Assembly: GCA_964525045.1 (NCBI GenBank)
Contig: CAZGFD010000008.1
Coordinates: 1-64,000, forward strand
DNA length: 64,000 nt
Origin: G020348185 sp964525045
GTDB lineage: Bacteria > Nitrospirota > Nitrospiria > Nitrospirales > UBA8639
Direction of reading: 5' to 3'
The position numbers and the translations under genes are program-made. Shown here piece by piece: positions 16,092 through 25,126 of the stretch (position 1 is its first letter; the number at the start of each line of letters is the position of its first letter). The notes below the pieces were generated by a model. The model had not been told where the DNA came from, ran no database searches, and saw nothing but the letters and a program-made list of their open reading frames with translations.

Positions 16092-18821
16092 GTGCATCTA
16101 ACTACGCTTTCTCAAAATCAACCTATGAACTTAGCAATTGGCACACTGCAGAATTTGGTCGATTCGTTCCCTTCCCAAGGTGACCACCCCGCCATCATCA
16201 CTTTAACCCGGGATGGACGTCAAACTACCACCTTTTCGCAACTAAGAGATACTTCGCATCGCGTTGCCGCTGGCCTCACCCAGGAAGGTCTGTCTCCCGG
16301 CTGCCCTGTAGTTCTTTTTGCCCCGAATCAGACGAATTGGGTAATGGCTATTTGTGCCATCATCGAAGCCGGGGGCATTCCCGTCCCCATAGATTCTCAA
16401 ATGCAAGGTGATGACTTGAAACATGTTTTGCTGGATTGTGGGGCACAGTGGATTTTTACTACGACCCATTTGGAGCCCTCCCTGCACGCTCTCAACCTTA
16501 CGAACCGACTTCACCTCATTTTTCTCGACGCTGACAAGGAACACCCTCAAAGTTGGCAACACTATGTCAAAGACACCGAAACGGTATTTTCAAAGGCTTC
16601 ACCGGATGATCAAGCCGTCTTGTTTTATACGTCCGGTACGTCCGGACGTCCTAAGGGGGTTCCTCTCACGCATGCCAATCTGGTCTCAAACCTGGATGCG
16701 TTATTGACACTGGATGTCATTAACAAAAATGATCGTCTCCTAGTGCCGCTACCTTTACATCATGTCTATCCCTTCATGATTGGTCTGTTGGCTCCACTTT
16801 CCGTTGGAATCCCCCTTGTGATGCCTTTTTCTCTTACCGGTCCACAATTACTTCGTGCGCTGCGGGAGACCCATCCCACCGCCATAATCGGAATTCCCCG
16901 TCTTTATGAAGCGCTCGTTTCAGCCCTTGAAAAACGCTTGAGACAGGAGGGAGCTTTTCCCTTTGCTCTTCTACGCCTGGCCTTCGCCATTTCCACCATC
17001 CTCGCTCGTCGAATCGGTATCCGGGTCGGTCAAGCGTGGTTTGCCGCCTTACACAAACGCATAAGCCCTCAATTGCACACCTTGGTTTCTGGAGGAGCGC
17101 CTTTGGAACCCGACCTGGCATGGAAACTGGAAGGACTCGGATGGCGGGTAGGAACAGGCTATGGGCTGACCGAAACCTCCCCGATTCTCACTCTAAACAA
17201 GCCCGGAAGTGGCCACTTTGATACAGCCGGGCAACCTCTTACCGGGATCAACCTAAAAATCGCAGTGTCGCAAGATGATGACGAACAGGGAGAGGTGCTC
17301 GTTAAAGGCCCCAACGTTTTCAGCGGCTATTTTCACCTTCCTGAAAAGAACAAAACCGCTTTCACGAAAGACGGATATTTTCGCACAGGAGATATCGGAA
17401 AAATGAAGGGAGAGTTTTTGCAACTCGTCGGCCGAGCTTCATCCATGATCGTGTTACCTGGAGGTGAAAACATTCGACCCGATTTTATTGAGGACCAACT
17501 CAATCAGGGGACACATATTCAAGAAACCGGAGTATTACAAGTCAACGACAAACTCGTGGCCGTCATTGTTCCCAGAGCCGGCATTCATGGCGAACGTGAT
17601 AAAACTGAAATCCAAGGACTCATCAAGGAAGAGGTCAGTCGTCAATCCCATCAACTTCCGTCACATCATCATCTGGCCAACTACGCTTTGAGTTTCGACC
17701 CCCTTCCCCGCACACGACTGGGGAAACTTCGTCGTCATCTTTTGCAATCACTGTATGAACAGGCAAGAGAGGAAGGGAGTCAAAGTCTTCAGAATCGTGG
17801 TCCTCTGGCGATTGAACGCATGTCGCCTGAAGACCAACACCTACTCAGTCATCCTCAAGGCAAACAAACATGGGATTGGCTCTGTACCCGATTTAAGAAT
17901 TTTCCACTTAGGCCGGATACAAATATCCGACTGGACCTAGGCGTCGACTCCCTCGAATGGGTTAATTTGTCGTTAGAATTGCGGGAGGCAGTGGAACTCG
18001 ATTTTGATCAAAATGAAATTAGTGAGATCCAGACTGTTCGTGATTTGCTGCAGGTGACAATCGACGCGGAATCGGCATCCGGCCTCGAAAACCTGAGTGA
18101 TCAATTACGTAATCCCGATACGCTCCTTGACGTTAGCCAAAGACAATGGCTTGGACCGCAATGTGGCATTCTTCGTCGCTTGGGATCGTTGCTGTTTCGT
18201 GCTAATCGCCTTTTCATGCAAAAAATCTATGGTCTGACCATTTACGGCTTGGAACATTTACCTCAAAAAGGGCCTCTGGTCATTGTGGCGAATCATGTCA
18301 GTCTCTTGGATCCGTTGGCCATTGCTGCTACCTTTTCCGATAAACAGCTCGTCCATACCTACTGGGGCGGCTGGACAGGAATGATGTTTACCAATCCCCT
18401 GACGCGAGCCATCAGCCGTGCAACTCGTGTCCTCCCCATCGATTCCACGAAGGCACCAGTCTCAAGTTTAGCCCTCGGACTGACCGTCTTGAAGCAAGAC
18501 GACTTTCTTGTCTGGTTTCCAGAGGGGGAACGATCAAAGGAAGGGAAGCTCCACCCGTTTCGGTCGGGAATCGGTTTTCTTTTGGACGCAGAACCCTTTC
18601 CGGTCCTTCCCGCCTGGATTTCAGGAACACATCAGGCATTACCGAAGGATCAATGGATGCCACGTCGTGGCCAGATCACGGTACGATTCGGTGCACCAAT
18701 CTCCGTGAAAAGTCTCAAAGAAAACGGAAAAGAATCTCAAGCGCCTCAACAGATTGCCGAAGCCCTATTCAATGAGGTGTGCAAATTGTCTGGTGACCAT
18801 TCTCACGATCAGTCAAAATAA
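16092..18821 (+). CDS. Acyl-activating ligase / ACP / acyltransferase fusion
   Basis: 909 residues in three parts. Residues about 10-570 are an AMP-forming acyl ligase: FYTSGTSGRPKGVPLTHANL, GYGLTETSPILTL, FRTGDIGK, and the catalytic lysine in TRLGKLRRH. Residues about 595-670 form an acyl-carrier domain with LDLGVDSLEW, whose serine would carry phosphopantetheine. Residues about 700-905 form a PlsC-type acyltransferase with NHVSLLD (Hx4D) and FPEGERSKEG. It should activate a fatty acid, load it on its own carrier and acylate a (lyso)phospholipid or glycerol phosphate. Enterobacterial Aas has the opposite order and lacks the carrier. Start is GTG at 16092, or ATG at 16125. A carrier gene follows. 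Confidence 0.88.
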   Translation: MHLTTLSQNQPMNLAIGTLQNLVDSFPSQGDHPAIITLTRDGRQTTTFSQLRDTSHRVAAGLTQEGLSPGCPVVLFAPNQTNWVMAICAIIEAGGIPVPIDSQMQGDDLKHVLLDCGAQWIFTTTHLEPSLHALNLTNRLHLIFLDADKEHPQSWQHYVKDTETVFSKASPDDQAVLFYTSGTSGRPKGVPLTHANLVSNLDALLTLDVINKNDRLLVPLPLHHVYPFMIGLLAPLSVGIPLVMPFSLTGPQLLRALRETHPTAIIGIPRLYEALVSALEKRLRQEGAFPFALLRLAFAISTILARRIGIRVGQAWFAALHKRISPQLHTLVSGGAPLEPDLAWKLEGLGWRVGTGYGLTETSPILTLNKPGSGHFDTAGQPLTGINLKIAVSQDDDEQGEVLVKGPNVFSGYFHLPEKNKTAFTKDGYFRTGDIGKMKGEFLQLVGRASSMIVLPGGENIRPDFIEDQLNQGTHIQETGVLQVNDKLVAVIVPRAGIHGERDKTEIQGLIKEEVSRQSHQLPSHHHLANYALSFDPLPRTRLGKLRRHLLQSLYEQAREEGSQSLQNRGPLAIERMSPEDQHLLSHPQGKQTWDWLCTRFKNFPLRPDTNIRLDLGVDSLEWVNLSLELREAVELDFDQNEISEIQTVRDLLQVTIDAESASGLENLSDQLRNPDTLLDVSQRQWLGPQCGILRRLGSLLFRANRLFMQKIYGLTIYGLEHLPQKGPLVIVANHVSLLDPLAIAATFSDKQLVHTYWGGWTGMMFTNPLTRAISRATRVLPIDSTKAPVSSLALGLTVLKQDDFLVWFPEGERSKEGKLHPFRSGIGFLLDAEPFPVLPAWISGTHQALPKDQWMPRRGQITVRFGAPISVKSLKENGKESQAPQQIAEALFNEVCKLSGDHSHDQSK

Positions 18822-18833
18822 GTCCAACTTGGG

Positions 18834-18865
18834 GTCAGGGTCGCAAATTTCTAACGACCCCTGAC
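18834..18865 (+). terminator. Imperfect hairpin after the fusion gene
   Basis: GTCAGGGTCG (18834-18843) pairs with CGACCCCTGAC (18855-18865), leaving one bulged base and an 11-base loop. There is no clear T tract, so it may be an attenuator, a processing stem or a weak terminator between the fusion gene and the downstream carrier. Confidence 0.4.
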
Positions 18866-18934
18866 TGAGTATTTGGGTAGGGTTCATAGACAATTCCCCT
18901 TTTTGAGAGGGAAGAATCACCAATTGGGTTTTCA

Positions 18935-20422
18935 ATGACTCGAGAAAAAAGAGATGAAACCATCACCCGGTTAAAATGGGTTATTGGTATTCCCTATTTT
19001 GTTCAAGGAACAAGCTCCTTCACCGAAATACCTCTTCTGTACTTCATTAAGAAGGTCCTCGCCATGGGCGATGCGGGCGGACAATTACTCGATTCACTCC
19101 GGTATATGGGTTGGATGTTCAAACCGGTTTGGGGTTTTGTCTCCGATCGTATTCCACTTTTTCACTACAAACGAAAGTCCTGGTACATTTTGATGGCCGG
19201 GCTTGCCTTGATCTTTTGGTCCTGTAGCGCTTTTCTAGCTCTTGCCGGAGTCCGCATTCCTGTGGTGTACCTATTCGCGTTTAATTTGGCCTTTACGACC
19301 TATGCCTTCGTCGATGTTGTTTGTGACGCTCTTATGGTGGAAAATGGCAGACGTCTCAAACGGGTGGGATCTTTTATTAACTTTCAATGGACGGTTTTAG
19401 GACTTTCAAATGCCGGTGCGGTGTACCTGGGAGGATGGTTTCAGCAACAGATCGTTGAAGGGAATCTTGATTACTGGATAATCTTCCTTATTACAGGAAT
19501 TCCACCACTTGCCACAGCACTGGTCGGGTGGAATTACATTGAAGAAACACCCACTACGAAAGGCCTTGGGGTAAGGGTTTCTTTGCCGACTTGGGCTCGT
19601 TTACGGTCCTTCCTGGGATCATTTCCCACACGGTTTTGGGAATTTCGGCAAAACAATCGGGTTATATGGTATCTCACTCTTTTCATCTTTTTTTGGAAAT
19701 TTAGTCCATCGATCGGTTTTATCGAGCGGAGTTACTTAATTGACGTTCGCCAATTCAAACCCACTTCATTTGGCACTATTTTGTCTGTGGGAGGACTTAC
19801 GTTTTTTCTTTCTATTATCAGCTACCGCTGGATGGTATCCCGTTTTCCCAAGATTAAATGGGACCATTACCTTTATGCCGTAATCGTTCTCGGCTTATGC
19901 TCCTTTCCCTTGAGTTTTTACCTTTATCTGAATCCAGATCATTCCTGGTGGGACGCGTTTGAAATACTCGCTTATTGGCCAGCAACCCTCAATCCTTTTC
20001 CAGAGTGGAACCGATATGAGTGGTTTCGATTACTGTTTCAGACGTTCTTCGGATTTGCAACGATCCCCGCCTTTCTGATTCCTCTCACGCTGGCCGGCGA
20101 AACGGTAAAAGTACAATATGCGGGGGTAGGCTATGCGTTCCTAATGTCACTGGCCAATGTTACCAACATTTTTGAAGGAGTGATTGGGGCAGGACTCTAT
20201 GCCATCTTCTCTCAACCAGCCATGGCATGGTTATTGTCGGCTTTCTCTGGATCTTGGCTGGATATTGCCGGAGTACTCGAGGAACGAACCCTTATTCTCC
20301 AAATTTTTATCTATATCAGCATGTTTTTTACACTGCTCACCATTCCCTTTATCCTACTACTCAAGCGGGAATTAGCTCGCCAGGGAATTTCCATACAGCT
20401 CGGCGATAGGAGAAACGCTTGA
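18935..20422 (+). CDS. Major facilitator, folate-biopterin (BT1/FBT)-like
   Basis: 495-residue membrane protein with about twelve hydrophobic segments. The N-terminal part (PYFVQGTSSFTEIPLLYFIK, MGWMFKPVWGFVSDRIPLF, YKRKSWYILMAG) matches the folate-biopterin transporter group of MFS. The motif xxxFKPxxGFxSD is the FBT version of the MFS loop-2 motif. The true substrate is unknown. It follows the ligase-acyltransferase gene by 113 bp. In enterobacteria aas is paired with the MFS lysophospholipid flippase LplT, so an analogous role in moving lipids is possible, though this is inference from context. Confidence 0.8.
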   Translation: MTREKRDETITRLKWVIGIPYFVQGTSSFTEIPLLYFIKKVLAMGDAGGQLLDSLRYMGWMFKPVWGFVSDRIPLFHYKRKSWYILMAGLALIFWSCSAFLALAGVRIPVVYLFAFNLAFTTYAFVDVVCDALMVENGRRLKRVGSFINFQWTVLGLSNAGAVYLGGWFQQQIVEGNLDYWIIFLITGIPPLATALVGWNYIEETPTTKGLGVRVSLPTWARLRSFLGSFPTRFWEFRQNNRVIWYLTLFIFFWKFSPSIGFIERSYLIDVRQFKPTSFGTILSVGGLTFFLSIISYRWMVSRFPKIKWDHYLYAVIVLGLCSFPLSFYLYLNPDHSWWDAFEILAYWPATLNPFPEWNRYEWFRLLFQTFFGFATIPAFLIPLTLAGETVKVQYAGVGYAFLMSLANVTNIFEGVIGAGLYAIFSQPAMAWLLSAFSGSWLDIAGVLEERTLILQIFIYISMFFTLLTIPFILLLKRELARQGISIQLGDRRNA

Positions 20423-20458
20423 AACTGATAGCTTTCGTAACCGTGGGATTTTTTTATT

Positions 20459-20641
20459 TTAATGTTTCTGCATGCGCTTAAGGATATCATCCAAAAAAGC
20501 AACGGATTTAAGATTGGCGATCCTTGCGGCCCAGACTTTAGGTTCATCATGAGCACAATTGATACGCATGATATTCATTTCGGATTTCAGCAACTGTGTC
20601 ATTAATTTTTGATCTGACGCCGCTTCCGGCAGCATGGTCAC
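20459..20641 (-). pseudogene. N-terminal remnant of a pyruvate-kinase-like gene
   Basis: 61 codons read from GTG at 20639-20641: TMLPEAASDQKLMTQLLKSE, then MNIMRINCAHDEPKVWAARI. This matches the pyruvate kinase N-terminus (VTxPSEAATD...GMxxARINCAHDDP..W), in particular the substrate-binding MRINCAHD. The rest of the enzyme (about 400 residues) is missing and the sequence ahead of the GTG is out of frame. The intact pyruvate kinase at 48721 has a different signature (MARLNMSHG), so this is a decayed paralogue rather than a duplicate. Confidence 0.75.
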
Positions 20642-20760
20642 CAGTGATCTTGGCGCCTAATTGGAGGGGCAGCCGCAGCCAGTAACAAAGCGGTTCCCAA
20701 CCCAACGAATAAGAATGGAAAGGCATCCACTCCCAAAATTGTAGGTCCTACCGGACCCAA
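20638..20760 (-). CDS. Possible small hydrophobic protein
   Basis: 40 residues from a TTG at 20758-20760 behind GGGGGAG. One hydrophobic stretch (FPFLFVGLGTALLLAAAAPP) is followed by a basic tail (IRRQDHW), a topology typical of single-span small membrane proteins. It ends inside the first codon of the pyruvate kinase remnant. No family was recognised. Alternatively it is a decayed fragment. Confidence 0.3.
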   Translation of the reverse strand: MGPVGPTILGVDAFPFLFVGLGTALLLAAAAPPIRRQDHW

Positions 20761-20793
20761 CCAAACTCCCCCAGACTATATAGAAAGAAGTAT

Positions 20794-20928
20794 TCAAAGG
20801 AAAAGAAAATTAGTGCCCGGAAGCCCCCCTTCACCCTCTCGAGTTGGTTTAAGAACCAAAATAAAGAAACCCAAGAGTAGAATCGCGATAAAAACCGAAA
20901 GCATTAAATCAGAAATCCACAGCGTCAC
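20794..20928 (-). CDS. Possible small single-span membrane protein
   Basis: 44 residues from a GTG at 20926-20928: a single hydrophobic span (LMLSVFIAILLLGFFILVLK), then a short charged tail (PTREGEGG). The start lacks a well-spaced ribosome-binding site. It lies ahead of the 40-residue hydrophobic frame on the same strand. Coding-like composition is the only support. Confidence 0.3.
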   Translation of the reverse strand: MTLWISDLMLSVFIAILLLGFFILVLKPTREGEGGLPGTNFLFL

Positions 20929-21052
20929 CTCACTGAACTTTTGATTTTAGGATTTCTTGTAGCTTCGTTTCATCATCCACGGGCAATGAAGTTTGTAAGA
21001 TCGTTCCTTATTCTGAGAACTGGCATGGGGCCTTCAAAATCAAATTGTTCTA

Positions 21053-21090
21053 GAAAAGGGGGAGGATCATAACACCTCCCCCTCTTTGGA
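21053..21090 (-). terminator. Rho-independent terminator
   Basis: GGGGGAGG (21058-21065) and CCTCCCCC (21075-21082) form a perfect eight-pair stem with a nine-base loop. Read on the reverse strand it is followed by TTTT, giving an intrinsic terminator about 70 bases past the stop of the 105-residue protein gene. Confidence 0.8.
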
Positions 21091-21157
21091 CCCTGCGCCG
21101 ATTTTTACTTGAATATTATTTCTTCATTTTCGTCGCTTCAGAAACAGGGGGAGCGAT

Positions 21158-21475
21158 TTAATAGTCAGGGTAGTCTTTTGCGAGTTCTGGCAATACACCC
21201 GCCCCCTGATAGTTCACATTCGTATCCTTTTCATTAAATTCTGGAACGCGACGTTTTTCTAATTTTGTAGATTCCTTTAGCGCTTTTTCACCCGTCCATA
21301 AATTTCGGCCAGGGTCATTAGCCAAGGATTGCCCGTTCACGGGATCCTTCAGGGGTTTCATGGGGTGCCCCGGGTGGTCGGGCAATAAAGCTGGATTAGC
21401 CAGAGCCAAAGTTCCCCAACCCACTACGACTAAAAAAGCTCCTCCGATGAGACCTATGTGAATTCTCTTTTTCAT
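21158..21475 (-). CDS. Small exported protein of unknown function
   Basis: 105 residues with a clear Sec signal peptide (MKKRIHIGLIGGAFLVVVGW to ALANPALL). The mature part is polar and proline-rich (LPDHPGHPMKPLKDPVNGQ) and ends in DYPDY. It contains no cysteine, so it is not a cytochrome. AGGAAG precedes the ATG, and a good terminator follows the gene, so it is probably a single-gene transcript. Function unknown. Confidence 0.75.
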   Translation of the reverse strand: MKKRIHIGLIGGAFLVVVGWGTLALANPALLPDHPGHPMKPLKDPVNGQSLANDPGRNLWTGEKALKESTKLEKRRVPEFNEKDTNVNYQGAGVLPELAKDYPDY

Positions 21476-21725
21476 AACTCTTCCTATAATTATTTAATGG
21501 GTAGAATTGTCTTACTGTCCTCTTAGCGCCATTCTACTCAGTCTCTGAAAGAAGACAACTGCTAGAAACCCCTGCTCTATTCTCTTTATTCTTGTTTTAT
21601 TTAATCTCACAATAGAGGGGCATGGGAAGCTGAAGGCGGAAATAGCAACCCTCTGAAAGGAAGAGTTATTAAATGAGGAACAGGAAAAGAATAAAAGCGT
21701 ATTTATTGGAATTAAAGAAATAATG

Positions 21726-21753
21726 AGCAGATTTTCAATCTTGAAAATCTGCT
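21726..21753 (-). terminator. Perfect 13-bp hairpin downstream of mgtC-like gene
   Basis: AGCAGATTTTCAA (21726-21738), TC, TTGAAAATCTGCT (21741-21753): a 13-pair stem with a two-base loop, 15 bases past the stop of the MgtC-family gene. The reverse-strand sequence afterwards is only moderately T-rich (CATTATTTCTTT), so termination is likely but not certain. Confidence 0.6.
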
Positions 21754-21767
21754 AAATATTGGGAACA

Positions 21768-22265
21768 CTACTTTCCCCTTTCTGCCTGATTTGGGGGCGC
21801 CGTTCCCCATTGAGCTTCCAAATTATGAAGGCCACGGAGTATGAGCAACACCAAGCCAGTGACCCCAATGGCCAAAATGTACTGATGAATGGCGACACAA
21901 ACGCCAATGCCGGCCGCGACCAATATGGAGGCTGCCGTTGTCAGACCCTCAACACGTCCTTTTGATTGATCACGGATAATTGTCCCTGCGCCAAGGAAAC
22001 TGATCCCTGTAATCACCGCTTCAATAAGCCGAATGGGATCAGAGCGAAGGATTTCCGTGCGGATAGCAGAATTAAATTGCATGATCAATATATCACCTAA
22101 TGAGACAAACAAGGCAGCCCCTGCCGCCACAAGGACATGGGTTCGCAGGCCAGCAGGTCGTCGTGCCCATTCACGATCCAGTCCTATCAGCCCTCCCAAC
22201 AACATGGCGAGTGCCACATGTCCTAGAATTTGTACCTGAACCAAGTCAAAAGTCAGTATATTCAT
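21768..22265 (-). CDS. MgtC/SapB-family membrane protein
   Basis: 165 residues. The N-terminal domain of MgtC is recognisable: AMLLGGLIGLDREWARRPAG, LRTHVLVAAGAALFVSLGD, GISFLGAGTIIRD and VEGLTTAASILVAAGIGV. About five membrane segments. The C-terminal ACT-like cytoplasmic domain of Salmonella MgtC is missing, as in many short homologues. Members help cells survive low Mg2+ and modulate the F-type ATPase. No Mg2+ transporter adjoins it. Confidence 0.9.
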   Translation of the reverse strand: MNILTFDLVQVQILGHVALAMLLGGLIGLDREWARRPAGLRTHVLVAAGAALFVSLGDILIMQFNSAIRTEILRSDPIRLIEAVITGISFLGAGTIIRDQSKGRVEGLTTAASILVAAGIGVCVAIHQYILAIGVTGLVLLILRGLHNLEAQWGTAPPNQAERGK

Positions 22266-22385
22266 AAGGGTAAACGGAATAGCCAGGTTGAATAAGTTTT
22301 GATGCCCCCTTATATGGATTTTTTATGAACCGCCATTTCAAAAACCAATGAAACCACCAGGGTCATTTTCAAAATTCTATAATCA

Positions 22386-23936
22386 TTACGAAGAACGACC
22401 GCGAGATGACGCTCTAATTTTTTCTTGCCCAACTCCTTTCCACAGACTGACACACATGAGGAGAAGAATCAGGGCAAACGGTAACCCTGTGCTAATGGAA
22501 GCCATTCGAAGAGCGACTAACCCGCCACCGACAAGGAGAACTCCCGCTACTACTCCTTCGGTGATGGCCCAAAATACCCGCTGTTTGACCGGAGGGTTCT
22601 TTCTTCCACCGGCTGTGATCATATCGATAACAAACGAAGCCGAATCTGACGATGTGACGAAGAAGATCATGACCACCAGAATGCCTAACAAACTTGTCCA
22701 AAAAGAAAAAGGGAATTGTTCTAAAAGAACAAACAGGGCCACTGAAACATCATCCTTCACGGCCTGACTGAGCCCGCCTTGACCATAGAGCTCAACAAAG
22801 AGGGCTGAATTTCCAAAGACCGTCAACCACCCTACTGTTAATAGGGTTGGGACAATCATGACACTCGCTAAAAACTCCCGTACAGTTCGACCGCGGGAGA
22901 TCCGGGCAATAAACATTCCAACAAAGGGAGACCAGGCAATCCACCAACCCCAATAAAAAATGGTCCATTCGTGTTGCCAATTTGTCTGTCGATACGCCGC
23001 TGTCCAGGTGCTCAGTTGTAGAAAATCTCGAAGATACTGACCAACATTTTGTATTAACCCTTCAAGAATGAAGAGCGTTGGTCCCAAAATAAAAATTAAA
23101 AACATGAGGATGCCGGCTAAACCCATATTAATCTGACTTAAACGTTGGATGCCCCGGGCTAATCCTAATACCACAGACATAGTCGCAACCGCCGTAATGG
23201 CCGCAATTATGAGCAGTTGAATGAAAGATGAGTTCGCAATTCCAAAAACATGAGCCAAACCGGCATTGATTTGTTGAGCCCCCAAACCAAGGGAAGTTGC
23301 AACTCCAAAAAGGGTCGAGACAGCGGCACTCACATCAATCAAATCGCCGATTGGCCCATGGATACGTTCACCGAGAAGTGGATGAAAAACTGACCTTAAG
23401 GATAGCGGTAACTTGCGGTTGTAACAGAAAAAAGCTAATCCCAGTCCCACGAGAGCATAAATAGCCCAGGTATGAAGCCCCCAATGAAGAAAGGTCATAC
23501 TCATAGCAAGCTGTGCAGCCTCAATCGTCTTCCCCCGGCCATAAGGTGGAGTGTGGAAATGCGAAATAGGCTCCGCGACGCTCCAAAATAAGAGTCCAAT
23601 GCCCATTCCCGCGCTGAACAACATGGCATACCATCCCCAATTCGTGAAATCCGGCTTCGCATCAGGGCCCCCAAGCCGGAGACTTCCGTAAGGGCTGAAG
23701 AGCAGGAAGACCACAAACCCCAAAAAGAGGTTGATTGAAAGAATATAAAACCAGCCGGCTTTCTGCGCGATAAATTCTTCAACGGTCTCAAAAAGGGTAC
23801 TGATATGCTCAAGGTGGATTAAGGAAAGCCCCACGCAAAGCAGAATGACCCCCGCTGAGGCAAAAAAGACCCTGGAGTGTATTTCGAAACCAAGGTTTTT
23901 TATTAAGGAAGACTGGGGGGAAGAAGATGAAGCCAT
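22386..23936 (-). CDS. BCCT-family osmolyte transporter
   Basis: 516 residues with twelve predicted membrane segments. Seen: MGIGLLFWSVAEPISHF (substrate and Na+ site region, glycine-rich GMGIG), HWGLHTWAIYALVGLGLAFF and the family signature WTIFYWGWWIAWSPFVGMFI. These mark betaine/carnitine/choline transporters. The GMGIG form is found in Na+-coupled betaine carriers such as BetP. The C-terminal tail is short and holds few charged residues, so BetP-type osmosensing is doubtful. Likely role: uptake of compatible solutes under osmotic stress. Confidence 0.92.
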   Translation of the reverse strand: MASSSSPQSSLIKNLGFEIHSRVFFASAGVILLCVGLSLIHLEHISTLFETVEEFIAQKAGWFYILSINLFLGFVVFLLFSPYGSLRLGGPDAKPDFTNWGWYAMLFSAGMGIGLLFWSVAEPISHFHTPPYGRGKTIEAAQLAMSMTFLHWGLHTWAIYALVGLGLAFFCYNRKLPLSLRSVFHPLLGERIHGPIGDLIDVSAAVSTLFGVATSLGLGAQQINAGLAHVFGIANSSFIQLLIIAAITAVATMSVVLGLARGIQRLSQINMGLAGILMFLIFILGPTLFILEGLIQNVGQYLRDFLQLSTWTAAYRQTNWQHEWTIFYWGWWIAWSPFVGMFIARISRGRTVREFLASVMIVPTLLTVGWLTVFGNSALFVELYGQGGLSQAVKDDVSVALFVLLEQFPFSFWTSLLGILVVMIFFVTSSDSASFVIDMITAGGRKNPPVKQRVFWAITEGVVAGVLLVGGGLVALRMASISTGLPFALILLLMCVSLWKGVGQEKIRASSRGRSS

Positions 23937-24491
23937 AATGACGAATTTAAGTTAAGTAAATAGAAATGTTCTCTAGCAAATTCTGCAGCGTTGACAATCA
24001 CGATTGGACACTTTACACACCTGAACCTGGATCCATGAATGCCTGACCACGTAATTAAGGGGACGGGTAAATGTCTCTCAATGGGCTGAGTCGCGAAAAC
24101 AAAGTTACGTCTGAAATTACCATCTCATCCCAAACGGCGTAACTGGGAAAAACCCTTGACTTAAAAGAGGTTAGCGTGTCCTTGTCCGTAAGTCCTATGG
24201 AAGATCCACGATGAAGTAGGCCCGGCCAAGCCATAGAACACTTCCTGAAATCAGTGAAGTGGTGAATGGTATATCAAGTTTGTCATTAACACGGGCGAAG
24301 GTGGTACCAACTCTTTTCACGATTTTATCTTCCTTCTTTTAAGACTCCTAATAAGTCTCCGACGTCGGCCTAGGGTTTTTATCAGTTAAATCTTAGTAGC
24401 AACTGCCTTAGGATGAAGTCTTATTTCAACACCAAGGTTTTTTGAAAAACTTTTAAAATGTCAATTCCGTTGATGTTGATGAGGTAACACA
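23937..24491. other. Divergent intergenic region
   Basis: About 555 bp between the reverse BCCT gene and the forward DUF2934 gene. Apart from a possible 41-residue small protein on the reverse strand (24195-24320) no gene was recognised. The promoter of the BCCT gene should lie near 23940-24050. Confidence 0.45.
24195..24320 (-). CDS. Possible small membrane protein
   Basis: 41 residues from a GTG at 24318-24320, with AAGGAAG eight bases ahead. Reads KRVGTTFARVNDKLDIPFTT, then a hydrophobic span ISGSVLWLGRAYFIVDLP. Composition and the good ribosome-binding site argue for coding; no family was recognised. It is oriented towards the BCCT gene. Confidence 0.35.
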   Translation of the reverse strand: MKRVGTTFARVNDKLDIPFTTSLISGSVLWLGRAYFIVDLP

Positions 24492-24842
24492 ATGAGTATG
24501 AATTCCGGAAAGTCTCCACCAAGAAAACGAAACAATGCGGAAGACCCCAAAAAACCTTTGGTCAGAAAAACCGCATTGGGAAAGGCTCAAGACAAAAAAG
24601 AAAAAATAGGTAGTGCCATCAAAGCTAGGCAAAGAAAGGGGAACATTGTCATGAAGCAGGGGAAGGACTATCCAAACCAGGCAGATCCAAAATTGCAGAA
24701 ATTTGAGGAATTGGGTGCGCGAATCGCCAAAAGAGCATATGAACTCTATGAAGGGCGCGGCGGTGACCATGGACATGATGTGGACGATTGGATCGAGGCC
24801 GAACGCCAGGTTTTGTTGGAGGAGGAAAACTCGGAATCATAA
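24492..24842 (+). CDS. DUF2934-domain protein
   Basis: 116 residues. The C-terminal third (RIAKRAYELYEGRGG, DDWIEAERQVL) is the DUF2934 signature: a short helical domain of unknown function that begins with I-x-x-x-A-Y and ends W-x-x-A-E. The N-terminal 60 residues are very basic (SPPRKRN, KKPLVRK, IKARQRKGN), suggesting nucleic-acid or membrane contact. A GAGG lies upstream of the ATG. Homologues are common in soil and nitrifying bacteria near stress genes. Confidence 0.85.
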   Translation: MSMNSGKSPPRKRNNAEDPKKPLVRKTALGKAQDKKEKIGSAIKARQRKGNIVMKQGKDYPNQADPKLQKFEELGARIAKRAYELYEGRGGDHGHDVDDWIEAERQVLLEEENSES

Positions 24843-25126
24843 GTGCCTGAACTATCGGATATCTCCAATTGGCCGGCAACCGATGGGGCGGAAATGAGAA
24901 CTGGCAACAATCTTCCCAACGGGCCAAGAACTATGACAATTTCAAGCCTCCTTCAAACGCAAGTCGCGAAAACAATGTTCGGCAAGTTGAAAAGCTGGTG
25001 GTTTTTTAATGCCTCCAAATTAAATTTTGTAATTTTTGCACAATGAAATCGACATCCCTTTTACACCCAGCTATGGTTAGACCTTGGCAATGGGAATGGA
25101 AACTTAAGTAGGAAAGGGGTTACATA

